Below are positions 1-5,286 of a stretch of DNA of 9,860 nucleotides, piece by piece. The notes under the pieces are model-generated. The model had not been told where the DNA came from, did no database searches, and was given only the letters and a program-made list of their open reading frames with translations. This stretch comes from CAIOZW01 sp049317725 (GTDB lineage: Bacteria; Acidobacteriota; Blastocatellia; RBC074). The stretch is from assembly GCA_049317725.1 (NCBI GenBank), contig JBMOHS010000148.1:1-9860 (forward strand), in the 5' to 3' direction. Made by a program: the position numbers and the translations under genes. How positions within the stretch are numbered: position 1 is the first letter of the stretch; each line of letters starts with the position of its first letter.

Positions 1-195
1 TCGGAGGATGGGGAGAAGGTCGAGTCGCTCCCCCGCGAGAAGGGGGTCCATGGGCTCTGGCCTGGGCGGCCAGACTATGCGGCCTCGTTCGTGCTGTGGG
101 GGCGCGGGATTCCCCCAGGACGCCGTCCAGCCGCCTCGATGCTGACCATCGCCGGGCGCCTCGAGCAGATTCTCCTCCCCAGCCCGGCACGCTAG
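1..195 (+). CDS. C-terminal end of a probable phosphodiesterase/nucleotide pyrophosphatase (alkaline phosphatase superfamily), 5' truncated
   Basis: An open frame runs from base 1 to a TAG at 193-195 and gives 64 residues with no start; the gene begins upstream of the window. The visible tail has VHGLWPGRPDY (residues 16-26), then AASFVLWGRGI and a stretch ending in LEQILLPSP. This matches the end of type I phosphodiesterase/ectonucleotide pyrophosphatase proteins, where a metal-binding His in a G-x-HG motif (here H17) is followed by a call to 'G-P-G-I' type sequence and a final helix ending in a small-residue Pro motif. Such enzymes hydrolyse phosphodiester or pyrophosphate bonds, usually outside the cytoplasm. 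The gene is convergent with the ABC ATPase gene and overlaps it by 4 bases at CTAG. The family call rests on a short fragment and is moderate; that the frame is coding is better supported by its codon bias. Confidence 0.6.
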   Translation, partial: SEDGEKVESLPREKGVHGLWPGRPDYAASFVLWGRGIPPGRRPAASMLTIAGRLEQILLPSPAR

Positions 196-1232
196 GCCAA
201 CGAGCTGGCACCCTCTGCTCCCGGGAAGAAGAGGACTTGGGCGAGAGGCAGCACCAAAAAGAGCCTCTCCCCCGGAGGAGCGAGAGGGCTGACCGTGGGG
301 AGAGCGTTGTGGGATGGATCGGGTTCGACCTCGACCTCCACGCCCGCGCACACGCGAAGCCGATAGCGGTAGCGAAGGCCGAGAGGCCAAGCGGCGAGAA
401 GCTCCCCGGGGAGGGTGATCTCCTCGGGGTCGTGTCGGGGCTCCACCGCAGAGAGAGGTCGCAGCACGGCGTGCTCTGGGCGAAAAGCGAGAAGCTTCCC
501 GTCGTGGATGAGCAATTGCCAACCGAAGAAACGGGCAATATCCAGGGAGAAGGGTGCGGTATAAAAATCCTGAGGGCTCCCGACTTGGGCCAGCTGTCCC
601 TCGAGCAGCAGCGCGACACGGTCGGCGACCATGGCCGCCTCCACCTGATCGTGGGTGACGAAGAGGGTGGTCATGCCCAATTCGCGATGCAGTCGCCGCA
701 GAAGCAGCCGCATCTCCGCCCGCAGCGACTCGTCGAGCGCTGAGAAGGGTTCATCGAGCAGCAGCACACGGGGCCGGGTGACGAGACCGCGGGCCAACGA
801 GACCCGTTGCTCCTGACCTCCGGAGAGGGTCGCAGGAGACCGGTCCTGGTACCCTTCGAGTTGGACCCAGCCGAGGGCCTCCGCCACCCGCTCTTGAATC
901 TCCCGGGCAGGAACCTTGCGCATCCGCAATCCGAAGGCGATATTCTCCCCGACAGTCAGGTACGGAAAAAGAAGCGGCTTCTGAAAGACGAGGACGGCTC
1001 CACGCCGTTCGGGTGGGAGCTGTAGCACTGAGGTCCCAGCGAAGCAAACCTCTCCGCTGGATGGTTGAAGGAGGCCGGCGAGGATCCGCAGCAGCGTCGT
1101 CTTACCGCATCCGGACGGCCCGAGGAGCGAAACGATCTCGCCCGCCTCAATGCGCAGCGAAAGGTCGCGCAGGACGACTGCCTCGCCAAACTGCGCACAG
1201 ATCGCTTCCATCTCGACCGATGTTGGTTCCAA
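192..1232 (-). CDS. ABC transporter ATP-binding protein (PotA/FbpC-like, YnjBCD-type importer)
   Basis: Cytosolic ATPase that powers the importer encoded just upstream; 346 residues from the chosen start. Visible motifs: Walker A GPSGCGKTT (38-46, catalytic Lys44), Q-loop Gln84 in VFQKPLLFPYL, signature LSGGQEQRVSLARGL (136-150), Walker B LLLDEP (157-162) with Glu161, D-loop SALDE, and switch His194 in FVTHDQVEA. About 100 residues follow the ATPase domain (RPEHAVL onward, beta-rich), which fits the TOBE regulatory domain of the CUT/iron/polyamine importer ATPases; E. coli YnjD lacks this extension. Start: the frame is open to 1418, but that part overlaps the binding-protein gene. A TTG at 1232-1230 lies just after AGGAGG and places the N terminus where this family begins (VEMEAICAQFG). 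The ATG at 1211 has no ribosome site and cuts close to the first strand. It is the last gene of the operon, 17 bases after the binding-protein stop. It ends on a CTAG shared with the convergent + strand gene. Confidence 0.93.
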   Translation of the reverse strand: MEPTSVEMEAICAQFGEAVVLRDLSLRIEAGEIVSLLGPSGCGKTTLLRILAGLLQPSSGEVCFAGTSVLQLPPERRGAVLVFQKPLLFPYLTVGENIAFGLRMRKVPAREIQERVAEALGWVQLEGYQDRSPATLSGGQEQRVSLARGLVTRPRVLLLDEPFSALDESLRAEMRLLLRRLHRELGMTTLFVTHDQVEAAMVADRVALLLEGQLAQVGSPQDFYTAPFSLDIARFFGWQLLIHDGKLLAFRPEHAVLRPLSAVEPRHDPEEITLPGELLAAWPLGLRYRYRLRVCAGVEVEVEPDPSHNALPTVSPLAPPGERLFLVLPLAQVLFFPGAEGASSLA

Positions 1233-1235
1233 TCG

Positions 1236-1241
1236 CCTCCT
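1236..1241 (-). promoter_or_regulatory. Ribosome binding site deciding a TTG start of the ABC ATPase
   Basis: AGGAGG on the - strand, in the 17-base gap between the binding-protein stop (1250) and TTG (1232). The last G is 3 bases from the TTG. If pairing uses the preceding GAGG, the spacing is about 6. No other start in frame has a comparable site. Confidence 0.6.
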
Positions 1242-1249
1242 CTTTCGCT

Positions 1250-2533
1250 TTACCGTCGTGATCCTGCCGGCAGATCTTGCAGAAGGATCTCCTTCCGCCA
1301 CTCCTCTTCCAACCGTTCGAGGTATTGGGCGTTCGCCTCTGGCAGGAGGGCGCGGGAGAGCTCGAATTCCGGGAGGGTCGCTACTCCCTTGGGAAGGGAG
1401 GCGAGGCGGGTCCTCCACTCGGGAGACAACTGCTCCACTTCCATTGGAAAGAAGATGCCCAGCGCTTCGACCTGCTCGAAGAGTGCTTCGACCGACTGGA
1501 GATAATCGATGACGACCAAGGCCCCGGCTGGATTGCCCACGTTAAAGGGGATGGCCAAGTAGCTGAAGTTACCGATTGTCCCCGACTCGAAGACAAAGGT
1601 GCGCACCGTCGGGGGATACTCTCCCCGCGCGATGCGTTCCGAAGCGAAGGTCGGGCTGTAGCTCATCGTCAAATCGATCTCCTGGTTGACGAACAAGCGG
1701 TCCATCTCCCGCAGTGTCGGCGGGTAGGTCTCTCCTTGGCGCCAGAGATACGGGCGCAGCTCGCGCAGCAACTGGAAGGTCGGCTCGGCAGCGCGTCGGA
1801 AGACCCCCTCATCAAAGGATTCTTGAAAGGCGGCCGCTCCGCCTCCGAAGTGATAGAGAAGGTGGCGAAGGAAGACAGATCCGGTAAAGTCAGGGGGCGC
1901 GGGATAGGTGAAGCGGCCGGGATGGGTTCGAATCCATTCGACGAGGGCGGGAATAGAGCGGGGAGGATCGGTGAGTCTCGCCGTGTCGTGGCCAAGCACA
2001 AACTGGGCGCGAAGCCAAGGGGCCTCGTAGCCCTCGATTGGTGTCCCAAAATCGCGCGCGCGCGCGACCGCGGGGTAGAGCCGGCTCCCCGGCAACCAGT
2101 CGGCGAAGGGTCCCCAGAGCAGATCGCCCTGTCGCGCCGTCCGAAAGTTCTCGCCATTGATCCAGACCAGATCGATCGACCCGCGGGTCGATCGGCCTGC
2201 CCTCTTTTCGGTGAGCAGCTTGTTGACCAGATCCGCTGCATCGGCCAGCGGCACGATTCGCAGCGAGATCCCGAAGCGGCGCGCGACCTCCTCGGTGACG
2301 CGCCCGCGGAAGTGTCGATTGCGCGGCTCATCCCCGGCCCACATCGCCAACGAGACTGTCGAGCCACGCACCTGCCCCGCCAATGCTGGGAGGGAGAGGC
2401 GGTTGAGGTCTGCCGGGCGGAGTGGCTGATCCTGCTCTGGGGTGACCGTCCTGCAGCCGGCCACGAGGACGACCAACGTGAGCCCCAGCCACTGACTGGC
2501 CGTGTGGAGAGAAGAGGCGTGTCTGGACCTCAT
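1250..2533 (-). CDS. ABC transporter substrate-binding lipoprotein, YnjB-like
   Basis: Extracytoplasmic solute-binding protein of the importer, 427 residues. The N terminus is a lipoprotein signal: MRSRHAS, a hydrophobic run WLGLTLVVLV (residues 14-23) and the lipobox LVAGC with Cys27 as the acylated residue. The mature protein has two-lobe binding-protein features. These include LAMWAGDEPRN near residue 62, and DLVWINGENF (121-130) followed by LLWGPFADWLPG; I recall the latter as characteristic of the YnjB group (COG4134). Start: the ATG at 2533-2531 overlaps the permease 2 stop as ATGA, so translation is probably coupled. The open frame extends to 2860 but only as a shadow of the permease gene. 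AAGGA at 2550-2546 is a weak, rather distant ribosome site. Substrate unknown; thiamine, metal-chelate or polyamine-type cargo would all be in range for the wider superfamily. The lipoprotein call is firm, the YnjB subgroup moderate. Confidence 0.88.
   Translation of the reverse strand: MRSRHASSLHTASQWLGLTLVVLVAGCRTVTPEQDQPLRPADLNRLSLPALAGQVRGSTVSLAMWAGDEPRNRHFRGRVTEEVARRFGISLRIVPLADAADLVNKLLTEKRAGRSTRGSIDLVWINGENFRTARQGDLLWGPFADWLPGSRLYPAVARARDFGTPIEGYEAPWLRAQFVLGHDTARLTDPPRSIPALVEWIRTHPGRFTYPAPPDFTGSVFLRHLLYHFGGGAAAFQESFDEGVFRRAAEPTFQLLRELRPYLWRQGETYPPTLREMDRLFVNQEIDLTMSYSPTFASERIARGEYPPTVRTFVFESGTIGNFSYLAIPFNVGNPAGALVVIDYLQSVEALFEQVEALGIFFPMEVEQLSPEWRTRLASLPKGVATLPEFELSRALLPEANAQYLERLEEEWRKEILLQDLPAGSRR
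2053..2066. repeat. Alternating CG tract, (CG)7
   Basis: Seven CG dinucleotides in a row, flanked by t and a, so that 16 bases are self-complementary. On the - strand it encodes VARARD in the binding protein. Alternating CG is prone to Z-DNA, but here it may only reflect Ala/Arg codon choice. Confidence 0.8.
2173..2194. repeat. Perfect 22-bp palindrome inside the binding-protein gene
   Basis: The left arm CGATCGACCCG is followed directly by its exact reverse complement, with no spacer. It covers codons R114 to I120 of the lipoprotein. It is composed of two CGATCG hexamers flanking CCCGCGGG. No function is shown. Confidence 0.85.
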
Positions 2534-3393
2534 CGAATCGGACCATCCTTTCCCCGATCGTCTCGATCGGGGGTTGTCTCGCCGGGAAATCCCGCGGATT
2601 CGGCTGCCATCATCCGGCCAACCCACCAGAAGACGACCAACGGCGGAAAGAGAAAGACGAGGGAGAGGGCCGCGGCCACCGGCTCGTCCCCGGCACGCTG
2701 AAAGGCAACCAGCGCCAAGGGCAGGGTGACCACCTGCCCACCCCCAATCATCCACGACGACAGGTACTGGCTCCACGAAATGAGCCAAGCAAAGGAACCG
2801 GCTACCGCCAATCCTGGCAGCAGGAGCGGCAGCGTGACATGGCGCCACGACTGCCCCCACGTTGCGCCAAGAGTCCGTGCCTGCTCTTCCAGTGCCGGAT
2901 CAAGACGGGTCAAACTGGCCGTCAGAACGAGGATCGTGTAGGGCAGCGCCGGGACCAGATGCGCCAGCCCGACCCCGAGGTAGGTGTCGGCCAGCCCGTA
3001 GCGCAGAAAGAGCGCGTGCATCCCCATGGTCGACGCGAGCGGCGGCGCGATCACCGGCAGCAACAGCGCGTAGAGCAGGAATCGCCGCGCGGGAAATGAG
3101 GGCCGGGCGAGCACGCGGGCCGCCGGCATGCCAATCGCCAGGGCACTCAGCGCAACTCCCGTCGCAATGCCGAGACTCCCTCGCAACGACTCCCACAGCC
3201 CAGAGGCGGGAGAGAAGAGCGACTGCCAAGCGCGCCCACTCCACTCCTGCGGCAGCAACCTCGGCCAGAACCACGACCACGCCATCGACCACACCAGCAG
3301 TAGAATCACGGGAATCCCTGCTACCCCCACCACCCAGCCGATGGCCAAGCGTTGCCCCCATCCCCCACGATTTTGCTTGACTCGACTGATCAA
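2530..3393 (-). CDS. ABC transporter permease 2 (binding-protein-dependent transport inner membrane component, YnjC C-half-like)
   Basis: Inner-membrane subunit of the importer, 287 residues. It has about six hydrophobic segments: near 17-37, 72-95, 105-125, 138-160, 190-215 and 238-260. A cytoplasmic EAA loop, EEQARTLGATWGQSWRHVTLP (169-189), couples it to the ATPase. The segment after the loop (SWSQYLSSWMIGGGQVVTLP) fits the second permease half of YnjC-type systems. Start: the open frame runs up to 3696 but that part overlaps permease 1. TTG at 3393-3391 is 14 bases after the permease 1 stop and has GGGAG 8 bases upstream; the first Met (residue 37) lies inside a membrane segment, too late to be the start. 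The C-terminal tail is charged (DRDDRGKDGPIR), and its codons form a hairpin next to the following gene. The stop overlaps the binding-protein ATG. Confidence 0.9.
   Translation of the reverse strand: MISRVKQNRGGWGQRLAIGWVVGVAGIPVILLLVWSMAWSWFWPRLLPQEWSGRAWQSLFSPASGLWESLRGSLGIATGVALSALAIGMPAARVLARPSFPARRFLLYALLLPVIAPPLASTMGMHALFLRYGLADTYLGVGLAHLVPALPYTILVLTASLTRLDPALEEQARTLGATWGQSWRHVTLPLLLPGLAVAGSFAWLISWSQYLSSWMIGGGQVVTLPLALVAFQRAGDEPVAAALSLVFLFPPLVVFWWVGRMMAAESAGFPGETTPDRDDRGKDGPIR
2552..2572 (-). promoter_or_regulatory. Hairpin at the permease 2 / binding-protein junction
   Basis: A perfect 9-bp stem, CCCCGATCG with CGATCGGGG, and a 3-base loop. It lies in the last codons of permease 2, ending 18 bases before the binding-protein ATG and just upstream of AAGGA. 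There is no U run, so it is not an intrinsic terminator. In the mRNA it could act as a 5'-end or processing stabiliser that raises binding-protein expression; that role is inferred. Confidence 0.5.
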
Positions 3394-3401
3394 GGGCGCT
3401 T

Positions 3402-3406
3402 CTCCC
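3402..3406 (-). promoter_or_regulatory. Ribosome binding site deciding a TTG start of permease 2
   Basis: GGGAG on the - strand in the gap after the permease 1 stop codon (3410-3408), 8 bases before TTG at 3393. This is the best-spaced site near any start in that frame. Confidence 0.6.
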
Positions 3407-3407
3407 G

Positions 3408-4304
3408 TTAAAAGAAGAATGGCCGAGCCGTCCCCATCCAGCGTCGCGTCAAGCGAACCCAGGCGAGCAGCAACAGCGCCGTGGCGAGGGAGAGCAGCAT
3501 CGCCAGGGCAATGCCCCCGGGGCGGTCCGTCAAGTCGACCGATTGGTAGCGTCGTTGCGCCACCACCGAGAGCATCGCGGGATAGGAACGCCCCAGCAGA
3601 GAGGGGATCTCGAAAGCCCCCAACAGATAAGCGAAGATCATCAACGAGGCCGAGAGCGCGGCTGGGGCAATCAAGGGCATCGTCACATACCGCCACCGCT
3701 GCCCGCGGGTGGCTCCCAACGTCTGTGCCAGCTCCTCGTACTCGTCACCCAGCCGCAGCAGCAGGGTCAAGACCATCAGCGTCACAAACGGGATCTCCTT
3801 CAAACTGTAGGCGAGAAAGATCCCGATCCCGTAGGAATCCTGCACAAACGAGGGGAAATCGGCCGGCGACGTGATCCAACCCACTTGAAAGGCGACCCGG
3901 GCAAGCAGACCACTCGGCGCGACAATCCAGAGCAGCACGATCGCCATCGTCAAGTGAGGCGTGGCCAGTGGAATCTGCACCAGGGTGTTGAGCATCCGCG
4001 AGCGGCTGGCGATGTCCCGCAAGGCCAGCGCCACCGCCACTCCCACCCCAGCCGAGACGAGAGTTGCCAACGTTGCGACGCCGAGGGTGAGACCCAATGA
4101 GCGGTGAACTTCGCGATCAGAGACCAAACGGAGGTAGTGGTCGAGTGTCCAGCTCTCTTCTCCCGGCGCCCCCCCCCAGCCGAAACTCTCGACTCCCGCA
4201 AAGAACAGCCCACCAAGAAAGAGACCTCCCAAGACCGCCAGCGTCGGCCCCAGCATCAGCAGCGTCGCCCCTTCGTTCCCCCGTCCGGCTCGCAATCGTC
4301 TCAT
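3408..4304 (-). CDS. ABC transporter permease 1 (binding-protein-dependent transport inner membrane component, YnjC N-half-like)
   Basis: First gene of the importer operon and one of its two membrane subunits, 298 residues. Hydrophobic segments lie near 14-37, 68-95, 108-130, 158-183, 210-235 and 265-284. The EAA loop is EELAQTLGATRGQRWRYVTMP (190-210), followed by LIAPAALSASLMIFAYLLGAFEIPSLLG, which is typical of the PotB/CysT/ThiP type of permease. Start: ATG at 4304-4302 with GGAG 6 bases upstream (4314-4311). Permease 2 follows after 14 bases. In E. coli YnjC the two halves are one long protein; here they are two genes, and the pair is expected to form the heterodimeric pore. The C terminus is positively charged, ending in RPFFF. 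Confidence 0.93.
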   Translation of the reverse strand: MRRLRAGRGNEGATLLMLGPTLAVLGGLFLGGLFFAGVESFGWGGAPGEESWTLDHYLRLVSDREVHRSLGLTLGVATLATLVSAGVGVAVALALRDIASRSRMLNTLVQIPLATPHLTMAIVLLWIVAPSGLLARVAFQVGWITSPADFPSFVQDSYGIGIFLAYSLKEIPFVTLMVLTLLLRLGDEYEELAQTLGATRGQRWRYVTMPLIAPAALSASLMIFAYLLGAFEIPSLLGRSYPAMLSVVAQRRYQSVDLTDRPGGIALAMLLSLATALLLLAWVRLTRRWMGTARPFFF

Positions 4305-4387
4305 GACCTTCTCCGACCCGCTTTTGACGGCCCCTGCCCTTCACCACAGGAAAATATCTGTAACCAGTTCAAGGAGGATTCCGACCT

Positions 4388-4405
4388 TATACCTGTTGTG
4401 GTATA
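4388..4405. promoter_or_regulatory. Operator-like inverted repeat overlapping candidate divergent promoters
   Basis: TATACC-tgttgt-GGTATA is a perfect 6-6-6 dyad. On the + strand, TATAGT at 4402-4407 matches the sigma-70 -10 consensus at five of six positions, with a poor -35 (TTCCGA, 4379-4384, spacing 17). On the - strand, TATACC (4405-4400) has TCGACT at spacing 16 as a possible -35. A dimeric regulator bound here could control both directions. Promoter assignment is tentative. Confidence 0.35.
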
Positions 4406-4413
4406 GTCTGGGC

Positions 4414-4433
4414 TTCCGTGAAGTCGAACGGAA
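4414..4433. repeat. Inverted repeat next to the candidate + strand transcription start
   Basis: TTCCGT (4414-4419) and ACGGAA (4428-4433) flank an 8-base loop. It begins about 7 bases after the candidate -10, so it would form a hairpin at the very 5' end of the rightward RNA. GATTCCG (4377-4383) and CGGAATC (4429-4435; again directly repeated at 4480-4486) form a wider nested pair. Confidence 0.5.
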
Positions 4434-4727
4434 TCGCCTCTACCCAACGCTGACAATCTGATCGTTCTTTCAAGTACTCCGGAATCTCTGATCTGGAGGC
4501 CCTCGGTGGCGCGGCAGCATCCCCTCTCGCTGCCAACTGAAAGCCCCTGAGAGCTGAGTGTCTTGTTGAAGGACACCAGCGTCAATGGCTTGGCGGGGAG
4601 GCAGCCCCCGATCGAGCGGGTTGCCCACGGAAATACGAACGTCAACCAATGCCGCGCCAGTCCAGCGGCGCGAGCGAGCCACTATGCACCAGCGCCCGAT
4701 CTCTGACAAGCGGGCAGGCACAGGGAC

Positions 4728-4733
4728 AAGGAG
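4728..4733 (+). promoter_or_regulatory. Ribosome binding site fixing the start of the anti-sigma-like gene
   Basis: AAGGAG lies 7 bases before ATG 4741. The upstream in-frame ATGs at 4585 and 4684 have no such site, so the long N-terminal extension is unlikely to be translated. Confidence 0.75.
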
Positions 4734-4740
4734 CCACCCA

Positions 4741-5151
4741 ATGTGGACCAATCGACCGAAAAAAGACCAAGCGATCGATCGACTGATCGATCTGCTCTTC
4801 TCTGGCTATCGCGACCTGGAACGTCCTCAGGCGGCGTCCCCCTTTCTCTATCAGCGCGTCAAGCAGCGCATTGAGGCCGAAAGACAGCGTCGAATGGAAG
4901 AGGGCAACTCCTGGAACCTCCTGATCCTCGAGGCACGCCACGTTCTTCCCGTCCTGACGGTGATTGCCGTGGCCATCATCGGGCTGGCAGCCAGCCCGAC
5001 GCCCCCCCTCTTCTCCCCCCGCCAGGGGCCGGCGATCGTCCAGGGAACCACGCCAGGAAAGATTCCGGGCGCAACTCAGACTAGCGGACTCCTCCCGGCG
5101 GAGATTCTCCCCTTCTCGAATGAAGAGTTGATGGCCGCTGCCGTCGAGTAG
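4741..5151 (+). CDS. Small single-pass membrane protein, anti-sigma-factor-like, hypothetical
   Basis: A 136-residue protein. The N-terminal 65 residues are charged and helical. They include QAIDRLIDLLFSGYRDLERP and SPFLYQRVKQRIEAERQRR (33-51), the 'P-F-xx-R-V-K-x-R-I-E' pattern I recall from membrane-anchored anti-sigma-type proteins of Acidobacteria. One membrane segment follows (VLPVLTVIAVAIIGLAA, 68-84). Beyond it is a Pro/Gly/Thr-rich, probably periplasmic stretch and a short acidic tail, LPFSNEELMAAAVE. In that family the N-terminal part is cytosolic and partners with an ECF sigma factor encoded next door. Here no sigma gene is adjacent: the left neighbour is the divergent importer and the right neighbour is a convergent peptidase. 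There is no zinc-finger (HxxxCxxC) motif, so it is not a classical ZAS anti-sigma factor. The gene is probably monocistronic, with its own terminator. Coding status is well supported; function is a guess from form. Confidence 0.75.
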   Translation: MWTNRPKKDQAIDRLIDLLFSGYRDLERPQAASPFLYQRVKQRIEAERQRRMEEGNSWNLLILEARHVLPVLTVIAVAIIGLAASPTPPLFSPRQGPAIVQGTTPGKIPGATQTSGLLPAEILPFSNEELMAAAVE

Positions 5152-5191
5152 ATTGCCGACTTCATCTCCGGGTTGCCCAAAGAATGGCGAC

Positions 5192-5248
5192 AAAACCCGC
5201 CCCAAGCCTGCCCTCCGCGAGGGGGGAAGCGCTCCTGGGGCGGGTTTT
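5192..5248 (+). terminator. Strong rho-independent terminator, probably bidirectional
   Basis: A 13-bp perfect stem, AAAACCCGCCCCA (5192-5204) with TGGGGCGGGTTTT (5236-5248), then gctttctt. The 31-base loop contains a second small hairpin, CCCTC-cgc-GAGGG (5211-5223). It lies 40 bases after the anti-sigma-like stop and 38 before the end of the convergent peptidase gene. Both strands have a T run at the stem end, so it can serve both genes. Confidence 0.92.
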
Positions 5249-5286
5249 GCTTTCTTCCTCACCTGAAGATCCTGAAGACAAGGGCT

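Larger units (their letters stand above)
4305..4740. other. Divergent intergenic region and long 5' leader
   Basis: About 436 bases separate the importer operon (leftward) from the anti-sigma-like gene (rightward). I see no convincing gene: each frame is short, interrupted or without a ribosome site. It holds the nested inverted repeats at 4377-4435 and two further hairpins able to form in either transcript. One is GGCAGC 4514-4519 with GCTGCC 4530-4535. The other is CGCGCC 4653-4658 with GGCGCG 4667-4672. If the promoter is near 4402, the rightward mRNA has a leader of roughly 325 bases, long enough for a regulatory RNA element. No known riboswitch class is recognisable. Confidence 0.6.

Noticed and set aside
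96..743. 215-codon + strand frame covering the left end
   Set aside because: It runs antisense to the ATPase, and in its first part it competes with the better-supported frame 1 tail ending at 195.
1277..2701. 474-codon open frame on the + strand opposite the binding-protein gene
   Set aside because: Antisense shadow in GC-rich DNA: the - strand frame has a lipobox and family motifs, while this one has low-complexity Arg/Gly/Glu content and no recognisable domain.
4305..4580. TPP riboswitch upstream of the importer, suggested by CTGAGAG near 4548 and TTGAACTGG on the - strand
   Set aside because: The conserved halves do not occur on the same strand with proper order, and the flanking helices are absent.
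4560..4700. Remnant of an FHA-type or other protein (KDTSVNG in one + strand frame)
   Set aside because: The match is seven residues long, a stop lies just upstream, and no other FHA motif is present; most likely chance.
4470..4751. Small - strand frames of 93 and 114 codons in the intergenic region
   Set aside because: They overlap each other and the anti-sigma-like gene start, have no ribosome site and no recognisable features.
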